From Schistocerca nitens (Eukaryota > Arthropoda > Insecta > Orthoptera > Acrididae), in assembly GCF_023898315.1 (NCBI RefSeq), contig NC_064619.1, positions 340,367,650 through 340,431,649 on the forward strand: 64,000 bases of DNA. Reading direction: 5' to 3'. This document shows positions 53,687 through 62,800 of the stretch, one piece after another (within the stretch, counting starts at the first letter, position 1; each line of letters begins with the position of its first letter). The position numbers and the translations under genes are program-made. The notes under the pieces were generated by a model. The model was not told where the DNA came from and did not search any database. It saw only the letters and a program-made list of their open reading frames with translations.

Positions 53687-56105
53687 CTTACCGTACCTGG
53701 GCCATGTCCTTAACGCCCAAGGTATACATCCGAGTCCAGAGCACCTTCGTGCCATTCAGGACTTGCCGTCACCGCAGAACTTAAAACAGCTACAGAGTGT
53801 GCTGGGTAAGGTAAATTATTATCACCGGTTTGTGCGCAATGCTTCTTCCATTTCAGCTCCGCTTCATCGCTTACGCCGTAAAGGTGTTCCGTTCGTCTGG
53901 ACGACGGAATGCGAACGCGCCTTTCGTCAGTTGAAATCGGCGTTACTTTCAACTACTTGCCTTACGCCATTCGATCCCCGAAAACCCCTTTTGTTGATGG
54001 TCGATGCATCGGATTTCGGGATCGGTGCTGTGCTTGCGCACAAGGATGGCTCGCATGATCGCCCTATTGCCTTTGCGTCCAAATTGCTCTCATCTGCGCA
54101 AAGAAATTATTCACAAATAGCGAAGGAAGCTTTGGCTCTTGTCTTTGGTGTAACAAAGTTCCATGATTTCTTGTATGGTCGTCACTTTACCATCATCACG
54201 GACCACAAACCTTTGACATCGCTTTTTCATCCGAACAAACCTGTACCTCCACGTACAGCGCAGAAATTCATTCGCTGGTCTCTTTTTCTCTCGCAGTACC
54301 GCTACGATATCTTGTATCGGTCCACTGTTAAGCACGGCAACGCTGATGCGTTGTCCCGTTTGCCTGCTGCTGAGGATAAAGCATTCGATTCTTCCGAACT
54401 TGCTTGCATGTTCATTGATTCGGAAGCCGATGACGTGGTCGCATCGTTTCCGATTGATTTTCGTCGTGTAGCTACAGCCACAGCTGCTGACCCTGTCCTT
54501 GCTACTGTTTTGCGTTTTGTTGCTACGCAATGGCCCTTGTCCAAGTCACGGATCGAGGATCCTTTGGTTCGCCGTTTTTTTGCTCACAAGGAGAGACTTT
54601 TTGTCCGACGTGGTGTTTTGTTGTTGCGTTCCGATAATGATCAATCCCGAGTCGTGGTCCCACGTTCGTTACAGTCCTCTGTCTTACGGCTTCTTCACCA
54701 AGGACATTGGGGTATAGTGCGAACGAAACAACTTGCTCGACAGCACTGTACTTGGTTCGGAATCGATGCTGCGATTACGAATATGTGCTCCTCTTGCGTG
54801 GCGTGTGCCGAACAACAATCCGCACCGCCGCGGAAATTCTTTGCATGGCCGAAAGCCACTTCCCCTTGGCAACGCTTGCACATCGATTTTGCTGGTCCAT
54901 TCTGGAATGCTCGATGGTTGGTTGTGGTCGATGCTTTCAGTAATTTTCCTTTTGTTGTCCGGATGTCTTCCACGACGTCTTCTGCCACCATCCAAGCCTT
55001 GTCTGCTCTCTTTTGCATTGAAGGTCTTCCGCAGACTATTGTTTCCGACAATGGCCCACAATTCATGTCCGCAGAATTTCAGTCGTTCTGCAAGGCCAAT
55101 GGTATTCAACATCTGACATCCGCGCCGTTTTCGCCTCAGTCAAACGGTGCCGCTGAACGATTGGTCCGGACTTTCAAGTCACAGATGTTGAAATTGAAAG
55201 AATCGCATTCTCGGGAGGACGCTTTGTTGCTCTTTTTGTCTTCGTATCGCTCTCAGCCCCGCGATGGTCGCTCGCCGGCTGAATTGCTCCATGGTCGATC
55301 TCATCGAACTCTGATGTCTTTGCTGCATCCGCCACATCAGGTTCCTGTGCAGCGGCAGACTCCTGCTTTTGCTCCTGGCGACGTTGTCTATTATCGCAAC
55401 TATCGCGGTTCACAGCGTTGGCTCGCAGGGCGCATTCTTCGCTGCCTCGGCCGCGCGATGTATTTGGTTTTGGGGGCCTCTGGTGAGGTGCGTCGGCATC
55501 TCAATCAGCTGCGCCTCTGTCGTCGCCTGGGTTCTGCCGCTCCCCGTCTGCTTTCAGCGACGGAGCCGTCCGGTCAGCGCCTTGGGGACCCATCTACTGG
55601 CTCGCCTCATCCCCAGGTGTTACCGACGATGCCTTCCATTTTGCCTCATGGCGTCGCGCCGCCGCAGCCGCCGCCGGCGCCGCCAGCAGCGGACGCTTCG
55701 CTGCAGCCGCCTCGCGCCTCCCTGGGTCACGCGCCGCCGCTTGCTTCCCGTGACCAGCCGTCCTCCGCCATGGACCTCTTGCCCGCTCCGGACCAGATGT
55801 CGTCTTCGCCCGTCGGGTGCTCCGACCACATGGAGGTCGACCCCGCGGCTCCTCTTATATCATTCCGTGCGCAAACACCTCATGTTGACGTGCACCCTGG
55901 ACTAGGTTTGCAGGCGTTTCCTAGCTCCCCTCGGACCGAATGGCCGGGTGCGGGTGGCACAGCCTCGCCTGTTGTTAGGCTCCCCACCTCATCGCATACG
56001 TCAACATGGGGTCCTCCCCACGGCGGGCGGAAGCCTTATCTCACGACCGTTCGCCGATTTGCGGGGGAGGAATGTGGTGTCACCGCTAGACACCACACTT
56101 GCTAG
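53667..56105 (+). CDS. gypsy pol, 3' part: RT thumb, RNase H, integrase; frameshifted from upstream
   Basis: The frame opens at MCFFARDLPYLGHVLNAQGI; the ATG is incidental, and the sense sequence joins at the T run. RT connection is LGKVNYYHRFVRN. RNase H shows LMVDASDFGIGAVL (Asp), SQIAKEALALVFG (Glu) and IITDHKPL (Asp). The integrase zinc finger is HQGHWGIVRTK...CSSCVAC, and the catalytic triad is in LHIDFAGPF, IVSDNGPQF and SNGAAERLVRTFK. A Pro/Ala-rich C-terminus follows (about residues 630-800). The stop at 56103-56105 lies 31 bp inside the 3' LTR, so the last ten codons are LTR-encoded. Apart from the junction no defect is seen. Confidence 0.93.
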   Translation: MCFFARDLPYLGHVLNAQGIHPSPEHLRAIQDLPSPQNLKQLQSVLGKVNYYHRFVRNASSISAPLHRLRRKGVPFVWTTECERAFRQLKSALLSTTCLTPFDPRKPLLLMVDASDFGIGAVLAHKDGSHDRPIAFASKLLSSAQRNYSQIAKEALALVFGVTKFHDFLYGRHFTIITDHKPLTSLFHPNKPVPPRTAQKFIRWSLFLSQYRYDILYRSTVKHGNADALSRLPAAEDKAFDSSELACMFIDSEADDVVASFPIDFRRVATATAADPVLATVLRFVATQWPLSKSRIEDPLVRRFFAHKERLFVRRGVLLLRSDNDQSRVVVPRSLQSSVLRLLHQGHWGIVRTKQLARQHCTWFGIDAAITNMCSSCVACAEQQSAPPRKFFAWPKATSPWQRLHIDFAGPFWNARWLVVVDAFSNFPFVVRMSSTTSSATIQALSALFCIEGLPQTIVSDNGPQFMSAEFQSFCKANGIQHLTSAPFSPQSNGAAERLVRTFKSQMLKLKESHSREDALLLFLSSYRSQPRDGRSPAELLHGRSHRTLMSLLHPPHQVPVQRQTPAFAPGDVVYYRNYRGSQRWLAGRILRCLGRAMYLVLGASGEVRRHLNQLRLCRRLGSAAPRLLSATEPSGQRLGDPSTGSPHPQVLPTMPSILPHGVAPPQPPPAPPAADASLQPPRASLGHAPPLASRDQPSSAMDLLPAPDQMSSSPVGCSDHMEVDPAAPLISFRAQTPHVDVHPGLGLQAFPSSPRTEWPGAGGTASPVVRLPTSSHTSTWGPPHGGRKPYLTTVRRFAGEECGVTARHHTC

Positions 56106-56548
56106 GTGGTAACTTAAATCGGCCGCGGTCCTGTAGTACATGTCGGACCCGCGTGTCGCCACTGTGTATTCGCAAACGTAGCGCCACCACAGGGCAGGTC
56201 ACAAGACACGGACTTCACCTCGCCCCAGTTGTACGGACGACATAGCTTGCGACAAGACGTATCACGTCTTCCTCTCAATTGCCGAGAGACAGATTAAATA
56301 GCCTTCAGCTAGTCCATCGCTACTACCTAGCAAGGCGCCATGTGTATCATTGCTAATTGCTTACTACTATGCAAGAGATGTATTTCAACAAGAACAAGAC
56401 TACATTAAAGTTAAGTATATTAAAATCTCTCTTCTTTTCTTTATAGTTTTTCATCCAGTCTCCTGTTTCAGAATTTACGCCCGTCTGCGTTAGTTTCGCG
56501 TGCACCTAGCCACTCATTGTGTCGAGACCTTAGGGAATCGACACAACA
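56073..56548 (+). repeat. 3' LTR of gypsy element
   Basis: Follows the polypurine tract directly; same sequence as 50897-51372; followed by the GACCA duplication. Confidence 0.95.
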
Positions 56549-56566
56549 GACCATATCCAATGTTGT

Positions 56567-57499
56567 TATATGTGCATTGTTACATATTCACCACATTACA
56601 GATTCACCATACCTGAACAGTTTCTACTGCCATCGTTTCATATGACTGCATCTTCATCGATTACGTGCCCATATATCCACACGCTTCATTTCAGTGCCTT
56701 TATTTAATCTTTTCTAATCAGGCCTTTGTTTTTTCATTGACTCTCTGCAGGTAATCTTCATTCCTAACTCGATCTGTCCATCATGTCTTCAGTAAGTCTC
56801 CTGAAGCACCACATTGGAAAGCTTTCTCATAGTCTCATTTAACTGTCTTCCACATTGTGCATCTTACTCATCTGCACAGTGCTATATTCCAAACATAGCT
56901 TTTCATTCATCTTTCTCTGGCCTCGTGATTTACATTTTTGGATGTTAGTGGCTGTTGCTTTTAGTAGATTGACGTCTGGCATTGTGCAATGATTCCTAGA
57001 ACGTCTTTCTAGCAATTTCCTTATCTCTCTGGTCTACTTCCAGTGCTAGTTGCACTGGATAGCTGTAAAAATAAATAAGAAAACACACAAGAAAACAAAT
57101 GAAAAAGCTTTTTGGAGAAGAAATAAAGATACAGCGTGTGCACACAATAATATATAGTGTATATTCCCGCTCGGCCATATTCTCAAGAACTTAATAACTC
57201 AGGAATTTAGAAAAAGTGGTTATATAGTATTAGTAAATAAGGAAATATATTTCACCTTAACTGTTTTTTCACTCTATGACTTTGCTGTTTAGCACATTGC
57301 TTTCTTTCTGGTAACAGTGTATTTAAAACGTCGTGGGTGGTGACGAGAAGCAGCTTATGTAGGAGGGAGGGGAGTGGAATGGAACTCAAAAAGTCGCAAT
57401 ATTTTCTAATTCGTGGTACATACTGTATTTTTTAACGTAGAAATCTTATAATCTTCATCTCTTACGTGGATTTCTACAGTAATTATTGTTTTTCTGCAG
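56567..57499. other. End of the giant intron before repeat exon 5
   Basis: AT-rich sequence in which I see no transposon or gene. It ends with the acceptor tract AATTATTGTTTTTCTGCAG. Confidence 0.4.
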
Positions 57500-57598
57500 G
57501 GCGAAATTGCCGGCGAGAGTTCACAAATGTTGAGTAGCATTTCAAAGGACAGTAACGACGGACAGCGGGCAGAATCAGAGGAAGTAGCTCTCACCAAG
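57500..57598 (+). CDS. Repeat exon 5 of unrecognised host gene (33 codons, phase 0)
   Basis: Acceptor TTGTTTTTCTGCAG ends at 57499; donor AAG|GTAAGTGG starts at 57599. It encodes GEIAGESSQMLS, SISKDSNDGQRA, ESEEVALTK. It resembles exon 4 most (shared SSISK, QR-A/P-ES, and AL-K ends). It is separated by only 308 bp from exon 6. Confidence 0.8.
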
Positions 57599-57906
57599 GT
57601 AAGTGGACAATTGAAACAAGAATTTTTTAGTAGACAGCTGCAATAAAGCCAATTATTCACATAGTACATCCAGATACGCCATAATAACTGTAAAAAAATA
57701 TGAAACAAAACGATATGGAATGCATGGACGTGAAGGTAAAACTTATTTTACTCCCAGAAACTTATAGACTACAATCGACGCCTCTAAATCGTTCTGGCTA
57801 AGATCTGTTACACAGTTCTGTATTTGCTGTTAACAGTAGTAACACTGGATCACGCAGGGACGTTAGAGGCTTACACATATTTCTCTTCTGCTTTCGCTGT
57901 CTGCAG

Positions 57907-58005
57907 AGCGATGATTCCGGTGAAGGGCCAGATATGATGAGCAGCATTTCAAAGGACGCAAGCGAAGGAGACAACCAAGAAGAGGAGAAACTCTCTGTCG
58001 CCAAG
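57907..58005 (+). CDS. Repeat exon 6 of unrecognised host gene (33 codons, phase 0)
   Basis: Acceptor TTCTGCTTTCGCTGTCTGCAG ends at 57906; donor AAG|GTATGCATCC starts at 58006 and is the only GTATG donor of the six. It encodes SDDSGEGPDMMS, SISKDASEGDNQ, EEEKLSVAK. A stop-free exon of the same size and phase as the others. Whether the gene continues to the right of the window is not resolved. Confidence 0.8.
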
Positions 58006-58066
58006 GTATGCATCCAAAGTGGTCACAATGTGCTGGTAGGGGAGATCTGTCCTGGAGAAGGCAATA

Positions 58067-58112
58067 CACACACAAACACACACACACACACACACACACA
58101 TACACACACACA
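58067..58112 (+). repeat. (CA)n microsatellite
   Basis: About 20 CA units with two interruptions, 62 bp after exon 6, in a position similar to the one after exon 1. Confidence 0.95.
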
Positions 58113-59425
58113 CTCCTTGGATGCATAAACACCTATGAAACATGATTACTTCAGAAAAACTTGTAAAGACATGACAAAGAAGTATCATGTTTGAATGGCG
58201 GATGGACAGAGGACAACAACGGCACTTATTGAAGCACTGTGCTGTGGTTTGGGCAAAATCCATGTGATTATCATAAAATTTCTGATTCTATAGCTGTAGT
58301 TGCCCTTTAAGAATGGTCCGTTGAATCGAGAATCATGTGCTTTTAGTAAACACTGCAGCATACAAGGATGGTGTCGAGGTGTACTATTCTTTCTATCAAA
58401 CGATTTTCAGTCAGGTCTCATTGTGAGCGTGATGGAGAGGCTACATGATGCTTCCGTCGAACTGTCCAACATGTTGCATCCAAAGGATCATTTGTGTATC
58501 TTTCTTGGCCTCGGTAGACTGAGGGAACTACACAGGTTTAACGCATTTCTTCTCGAAGCAAATTGCGTACAGATTAACGTCTAAACATCTAAGTCTCACG
58601 AGTAGTCATTTGTATTCGCTCAGCAATCCCAGTACAAAAAGGTCGCGCCCAGAATGTCAGCTAGGACCACCAAAATTCGTTTACAGCAAGCTGGTATGAG
58701 AGAAATATTTCCGCTGACCAGATGTCCTCTCGTACTTCATGACCATGTAATACGACTGGTCTATTGTAGGGTAATGGAATTAGAAGAAGGAATGGTGCTT
58801 AATCGTGTTTAATGATAACAACATATTCTGTCTTGAAGTCAGGAATAACGGTTTTTCTAGTGCGGTGATGCCCGAGAGAATGACAGCTGTTCTATTGTAC
58901 AAGGTAACGACGTAGAAAAACAACTCTGGGCTTCATGACGTGTACAGTTATAGCCTAATATAAGTATATACTTCGGTATCTGCTGGTAGAACACTGTGCA
59001 ATGAAAAATATATGCAGTACATCATCTATTACATTCTGCCCTTATTTCTACACCGATAGGTGGGTATGCTCTTCCAGTAGAATGTTGCCCGTGGGCACAA
59101 TTATCGTGTTACCCTCCGAGAGTATTGACACAGTGATTAAGACCCTGGACTCACATTGTGCAGTAGCGGGGTTCAAATCCGTGCCCTGCCACACAGATTT
59201 ATATTTTATGGAGGTTCTATTAACAGATCAAAACGAATGCCTGGATAGTTCCTTTGAGTACGACGTGAACTATTTCCTTCCTTATTCTTGTCCAACCCGA
59301 GCTTGTTCTCCGTCTCTTGACAGAATCGTCGTCGGCGAGACGTTAAAACTTAAACTTACTTTTTTCCTTCGCGTTATCCAACGCACTCTCCAAGATGCTC
59401 CCCTCCCCACGATGATCGTTAGCGC
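58113..59425. other. Mostly unannotated; SINE fragment at about 59125-59215
   Basis: CACAGTGATTAAGACCCTGG, ACTCACATTGTGCAG and GGGGTTCAAATCC (B-box-like) mark a partial tRNA-derived SINE of the CCGAGCGAGG type. The rest, including a 94-codon open frame at 58300-58584, was not recognised. Confidence 0.45.
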
Positions 59426-60845
59426 TGTGTCGTCCGAATAAGACACAGCCAGGGCAAGAACACCACACGCGCAAAGATGTGAGCTGGTGCCAGTGCCAAA
59501 GAGACTCCCAATTGGCGAGTTGCACCAGCGCCACAGGCGGCGCTGAGGATGAAGATAATGACTTCGCCTCGGCCAATTGCCGGCCTAGTACAATCCGCCA
59601 GTGACCGGACGACAACGGACAGGAGCCTACTCGGAAGATAGAAGAGCAGCTCTCACTCACTTGCTTACAGATCACCGTTCAGGGCTATGTTAGAAGGGAA
59701 CGTCGTTTAGTGAACTCTCAGAAGTGAACAGACAGTTGTAAATTGCATTTGCTATGTACTGTGAAGTTTACCTACGATTATTTGCACTTAGCCATCGATG
59801 GCTTTATCTGTGTTTTTTACACACAGTGTTTCAGATTTCATCAACCGACAAGTCACGAAGATAAGTAAACACTAAACTCATTTGTGTGACTTTGTTACTA
59901 ATTTGTTGAAGTGTTGTAGAACTCTCGTTCTCCTACTCTGTAACCTGACCCGGGGGCATAGCTGTGTAATAGTGGCAGGGAGAAATTGTCTTAGCGGTGC
60001 ACTGCACCAGAAGCCGTTTCACGCTCATAAACTCTGCCTAGCGTAATAACAGTGGCAACTCTGTCTCCCCAACAGTAGTGACGAGGCCTTTACAAAACTG
60101 GCGCCGAGGGTGGGATAATCGCACCAATCTCTGCAAGTCAGTGGTCTTCCCCAGTAGTTTATGTTCGCAAACCATCAGGTGAAATTAGCATTTGTGCTGA
60201 TTTCAAGGCCACTGTCAATCCTCAGATAGTTACCCAATGCCTCGCCCTGACGAACTATGGATCGCTTAGGTGCAGGTCGCTGTTTGTCAGAAACTGATCT
60301 TCGCGATGCCTACCTCCAGGTTGCTCTTGATGAATCTTCGCAAAATGTGTTTGCCATCAGCACATATTTAGGACTTTTCAAGTTCCTTCATTGGCCTTTT
60401 GGTAGCGCATCAGCATCTGTCATTTTCCAATGCTACCTAGAACAGCTGACTACTTCTGTAATCTCATGTACAAATTAGCCGGCCGGAGTGGCCGAGCGGT
60501 TCTAGGCGCTACAGTCTGGAACCGCGCGACCGCTACGGTCGCAGGTTCGAATCCTGCATCGGGCATGGATGTGTGTGATGTCCTTAGGTTAGTTAGGTTT
60601 AAGTAGTTCTAAGTTCTAGGGGACTGATGACCACAGCAGTTGAGTCCCATAGTGCTCAGAGCCATTTGAACCATTTTGTACAAATTACCTGGACTGGCCG
60701 CACAGCGAAACAACTTATTTCTAGTTTTCTCTGAGGTCAGACTCAAGTCTAATAAAGAAAAATGTGTCTTTTTCCAGACGGAAATAGAATATTTAGGTCA
60801 TGTTATCAGTTCTCGAGGTGTTCATGTGACCACAGCAGTTAGACC
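59426..60845 (+). mobile_element. Deleted Ty3/gypsy element: one LTR, PBS and part of RT
   Basis: A probable LTR runs from TGTGTCGTCCGAATAAG (59426) to GGCCTTTACA (60094), followed by the PBS-like TGGCGCCGAGGGTGG at 60099. Immediately downstream comes RT: VRKPSGEISICADFKATVNPQIV near 60165-60235, LSETDLRDAYLQVALDESSQ near 60290 and LHWPFGSASASVIFQ near 60390. After a SINE, VRLKSNKEKCVFFQTEIEYLGHVI follows near 60740-60805. Gag, protease and the YxDD motif are missing. The family differs from the full-length element. Confidence 0.7.
60478..60676 (+). mobile_element. tRNA-derived SINE (GCCGGCCGGAGTGGCCGAGCG head)
   Basis: Intact-looking: head GCCGGCCGGAGTGGCCGAGC, B-box GGTTCGAATCC, body TTAGGTTAGTTAGGTTTAAG, end CATTTGAACCATTT. 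Flanked by TGTACAAATTA (60467-60477 and 60677-60687). It interrupts the gypsy RT. Confidence 0.95.
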
Positions 60846-61705
60846 TGTCCCTCATTGCGCATGCATGAAACACAATAAGGACACATCTGGTTTCATCTGC
60901 TTGACCGAAGCGTTGTTTCACCAATATTACTTAACATTTGTACCAATGACCAAACACTTCCGACAAACACAAGCAGTTTCCTTTATGCTGATGACCTGGC
61001 ATCAGGGAAACAAGTGAAATCTTTTGAAGATATTGAAGAAGTTGAAGGCCACGTGACAGGAGCATTGAAAGAGTCTAGTGTGTCTGTTAATCTGACAACC
61101 ACTTCGTTCAAACCCAATTAAAACTGATCTTTGCGCGTGTCATCTTAAGCTCAATCACACACTTCGCAAAACTCAACATCACATGGGAAGGGATGAATAT
61201 GATCCATTCTAAACATCTGGGAGTCACAGTGGCTCGTAGTTTGATGTACAAGCACTACTGTGCAAGTACCAAAATGAAGGGGGAAGCCAGAAATAATATT
61301 CTTAGCGAGATCAGTGGTAGTATATGAGGTTCTCGACCACAAACGCTGAGAAGGACAGACTAGCAACATGAGACAGTGCATCAGAGGATACATGGCCAGT
61401 CTGGTACAAATCTACCCATGCAAACATACTTGACAGGGCACTAAATGAGACATGTAGACATAGTACAGGTTGCTTGAAACCTACGACACCTGTAAAACTC
61501 TACCAGTTCGCAGGTATAGCACCATCAGATATTCATCGTGAGGTAGATGCCAGTGCGGAGAGAACAAATAAAGATCACCAGGAAAACGATGCCTTATGTG
61601 CGCACGTTCCGGCGACCTCAAGGCTGATGTCCAGAAGAAATTTCCTCGAGGTTACTTCAATTTTTCAAACAAGAGCACCTACAGCGAGGAAACAATTTTG
61701 GATTT

Positions 61706-62538
61706 AACTATATATGGCGGTAGTATCTGTTCCCGAACGAACAGTTACCGTGGATGACCATGCAGCTTTGCTAGAAATGAAATGATCATTAAATGGACAC
61801 CCTAGCTGCAAACCGGCGTTGATGTACTTCATTGGGGATGGGCAAACATCTTTTAGGCGCACTACGAATGTAGTGGTGTGGACATGTTGGGAATGTGGAT
61901 CTTACGGGGAGCGTGCAAGGGATAAGTCCCTGCAGTCGCACTATCCTCTGTGCCCGCGGTGGCTCAGATGGATAGAGCGTCTGCCATGTGAGCAGGAGAT
62001 CCCGGGTTCGAGTCCCGGTCGGGGCACACATTTTCAACATGTCCCCAATGAAGTACATCAACGCCTGTTTGCAGCTAGGGTATCCATTTAATTATTATTT
62101 CATTTCTAGCAAAGCTGCATGGTCATCCACGGTAACTGTTCTTTCGGGAACAGATACTACCGTCATATATAGTTAAAATATGGCTTCCCGGCCATTGACC
62201 TTCTTGTGCGAACGCACACGCTATGTCCGAACTCGTACGGGACTTGGTAGATTAATCTGCCACGAGTAATGAGTATGATGGGCAAACATCTATTAGGCGC
62301 ACTACGAATGTAGTGGTGTGGACATGTTGGGAATGTGGATCTCACGGGGAGCGTGCAAGGGATAAGTCCCTGCAGACGCACTATCCTCTGTGCCCGCGGT
62401 GGCTCAGATGGAGAGCGTCTGCCATGTGAGCAGGAGATCTCGGGTTCGAGTCCCGGTCGGGGCACACATTTTCAACATGTCCCCAATGAAGTACATCAAC
62501 GCCTGTTTGCAGCTAGGGTGTCCATTTAATTATCATTT
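61706..62538. mobile_element. Composite element: 136-bp inverted arms around a tRNA-like core, plus a second truncated core
   Basis: The left arm 61703-61838 and right arm 62042-62177 are inverted copies, about 95 percent alike, both starting TTTAACTATATATG. The 203-bp core contains a tRNA-like segment (61951-62026). A second core plus the beginning of a right arm follows at 62278-62538. The whole is flanked by the 13-mer CAATTTTGGATTT (61693-61705 and 62539-62551), and the LINE reading resumes after it. The class is not identified. Confidence 0.75.
61951..62026 (+). ncRNA. tRNA-like sequence inside composite element
   Basis: TGCCCGCGGTGGCTCAGATG carries an A-box-like part; GGTTCGAGTCC at 62005-62015 is a canonical B-box; the 5' TGCCC can pair with the 3' GGGCA. 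The anticodon arm TCTGC/GCAGG is good, but the seven-base loop CATGTGA lacks the invariant T33, and two acceptor pairs fail. More likely a SINE-type pol III promoter than a working tRNA. A second copy lies at about 62391-62465. Confidence 0.55.
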
Positions 62539-62800
62539 CAATTTTGGATTTCTGGACTTGGGATTAACACTATCTGGCGTCTCCCGTCGGAAACCCATCC
62601 CATCGAAGCATGCACAGAATTGGATCGTGTGGAGGGCACTCAACCGTCTTCATTCTGGAATTGGGATATCCACGAGTAATCTCTAGAAATGACCCTTCCC
62701 TGTGGATACTACCAACTGTGAATGCTGAGAAGCACAGGACATGTAACACCTACTAGATTGTCTGCTATGCCTTGCTTCTTGCATAGATGAAACTCTTCCG

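Larger units (their letters stand above)
50897..56548 (+). mobile_element. Full-length Ty3/gypsy LTR retrotransposon
   Basis: 5652 bp with two 476-bp LTRs that look identical, starting TGTGGTGTCACCGC and ending CGACACAACA. It is flanked by 5-bp GACCA duplications (50892-50896 and 56549-56553). The primer-binding site TGGCGCCGAGGAGTGG is at 51379-51394, possibly for tRNA-Ser. The polypurine tract GCGGGGGAGGAA is at 56061-56072. Order gag (CCHC)-PR-RT-RNase H-IN is Ty3/gypsy type; no env frame. One frameshift in pol is the only defect seen. Identical LTRs imply a very recent insertion. Confidence 0.98.
49101..56553 (+). mobile_element. Penelope-like element (5'-deleted) with gypsy inserted near its end
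   Basis: Flanking ATATCCAATGTTGT occurs at 49086-49099 and at 56553-56566, after the gypsy insertion, giving a 14-bp target duplication. The ends are inverted repeats of about 111 bp. The interior holds only the C-terminal part of the PLE protein with its GIY-YIG domain; the RT catalytic region is missing. The 3' region has a TATATATAG box at 50765-50773. Penelope-like elements are known for inverted or tandem terminal copies and for hammerhead ribozymes in them. Confidence 0.8.
60920..62800 (+). pseudogene. LINE RT/C-terminal remnant, split by a composite insertion
   Basis: SSFLYADDL-like sequence is split across frames near 60985. HLGVTVARSLMYKHYCASTK lies near 61210, ALNETCRHSTGCLKP near 61442-61485, LYQFAGIAPSDIHREVDA near 61500, and SRRNFLEVT near 61630. 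After the insertion (61706-62538) the frame resumes with NWIVWRALNRLHSGIG near 62620 and a Cys-rich ...TTNCEC. It is the same family as the fragment at 45735-46615. Confidence 0.7.

Noticed and set aside
55369-55905. Alternative-frame ORF of 178 codons, possible env or accessory gene of the gypsy element
   Set aside because: It overlaps the Pro/Ala-rich pol C-terminus, is very Arg-rich as expected for a shifted frame of GC-rich sequence, and has no signal peptide or membrane segment.
58300-58584. Terminal exon of the repeat gene
   Set aside because: A 94-codon frame follows exon 6, but no convincing acceptor in the right phase and no similarity to the repeat were found.
61951-62026. Functional tRNA gene (anticodon TGT)
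   Set aside because: Acceptor pairs 6-7 fail, position 33 is not T, and a second near-copy lies in the same composite element; it looks like a tRNA-derived repeat.
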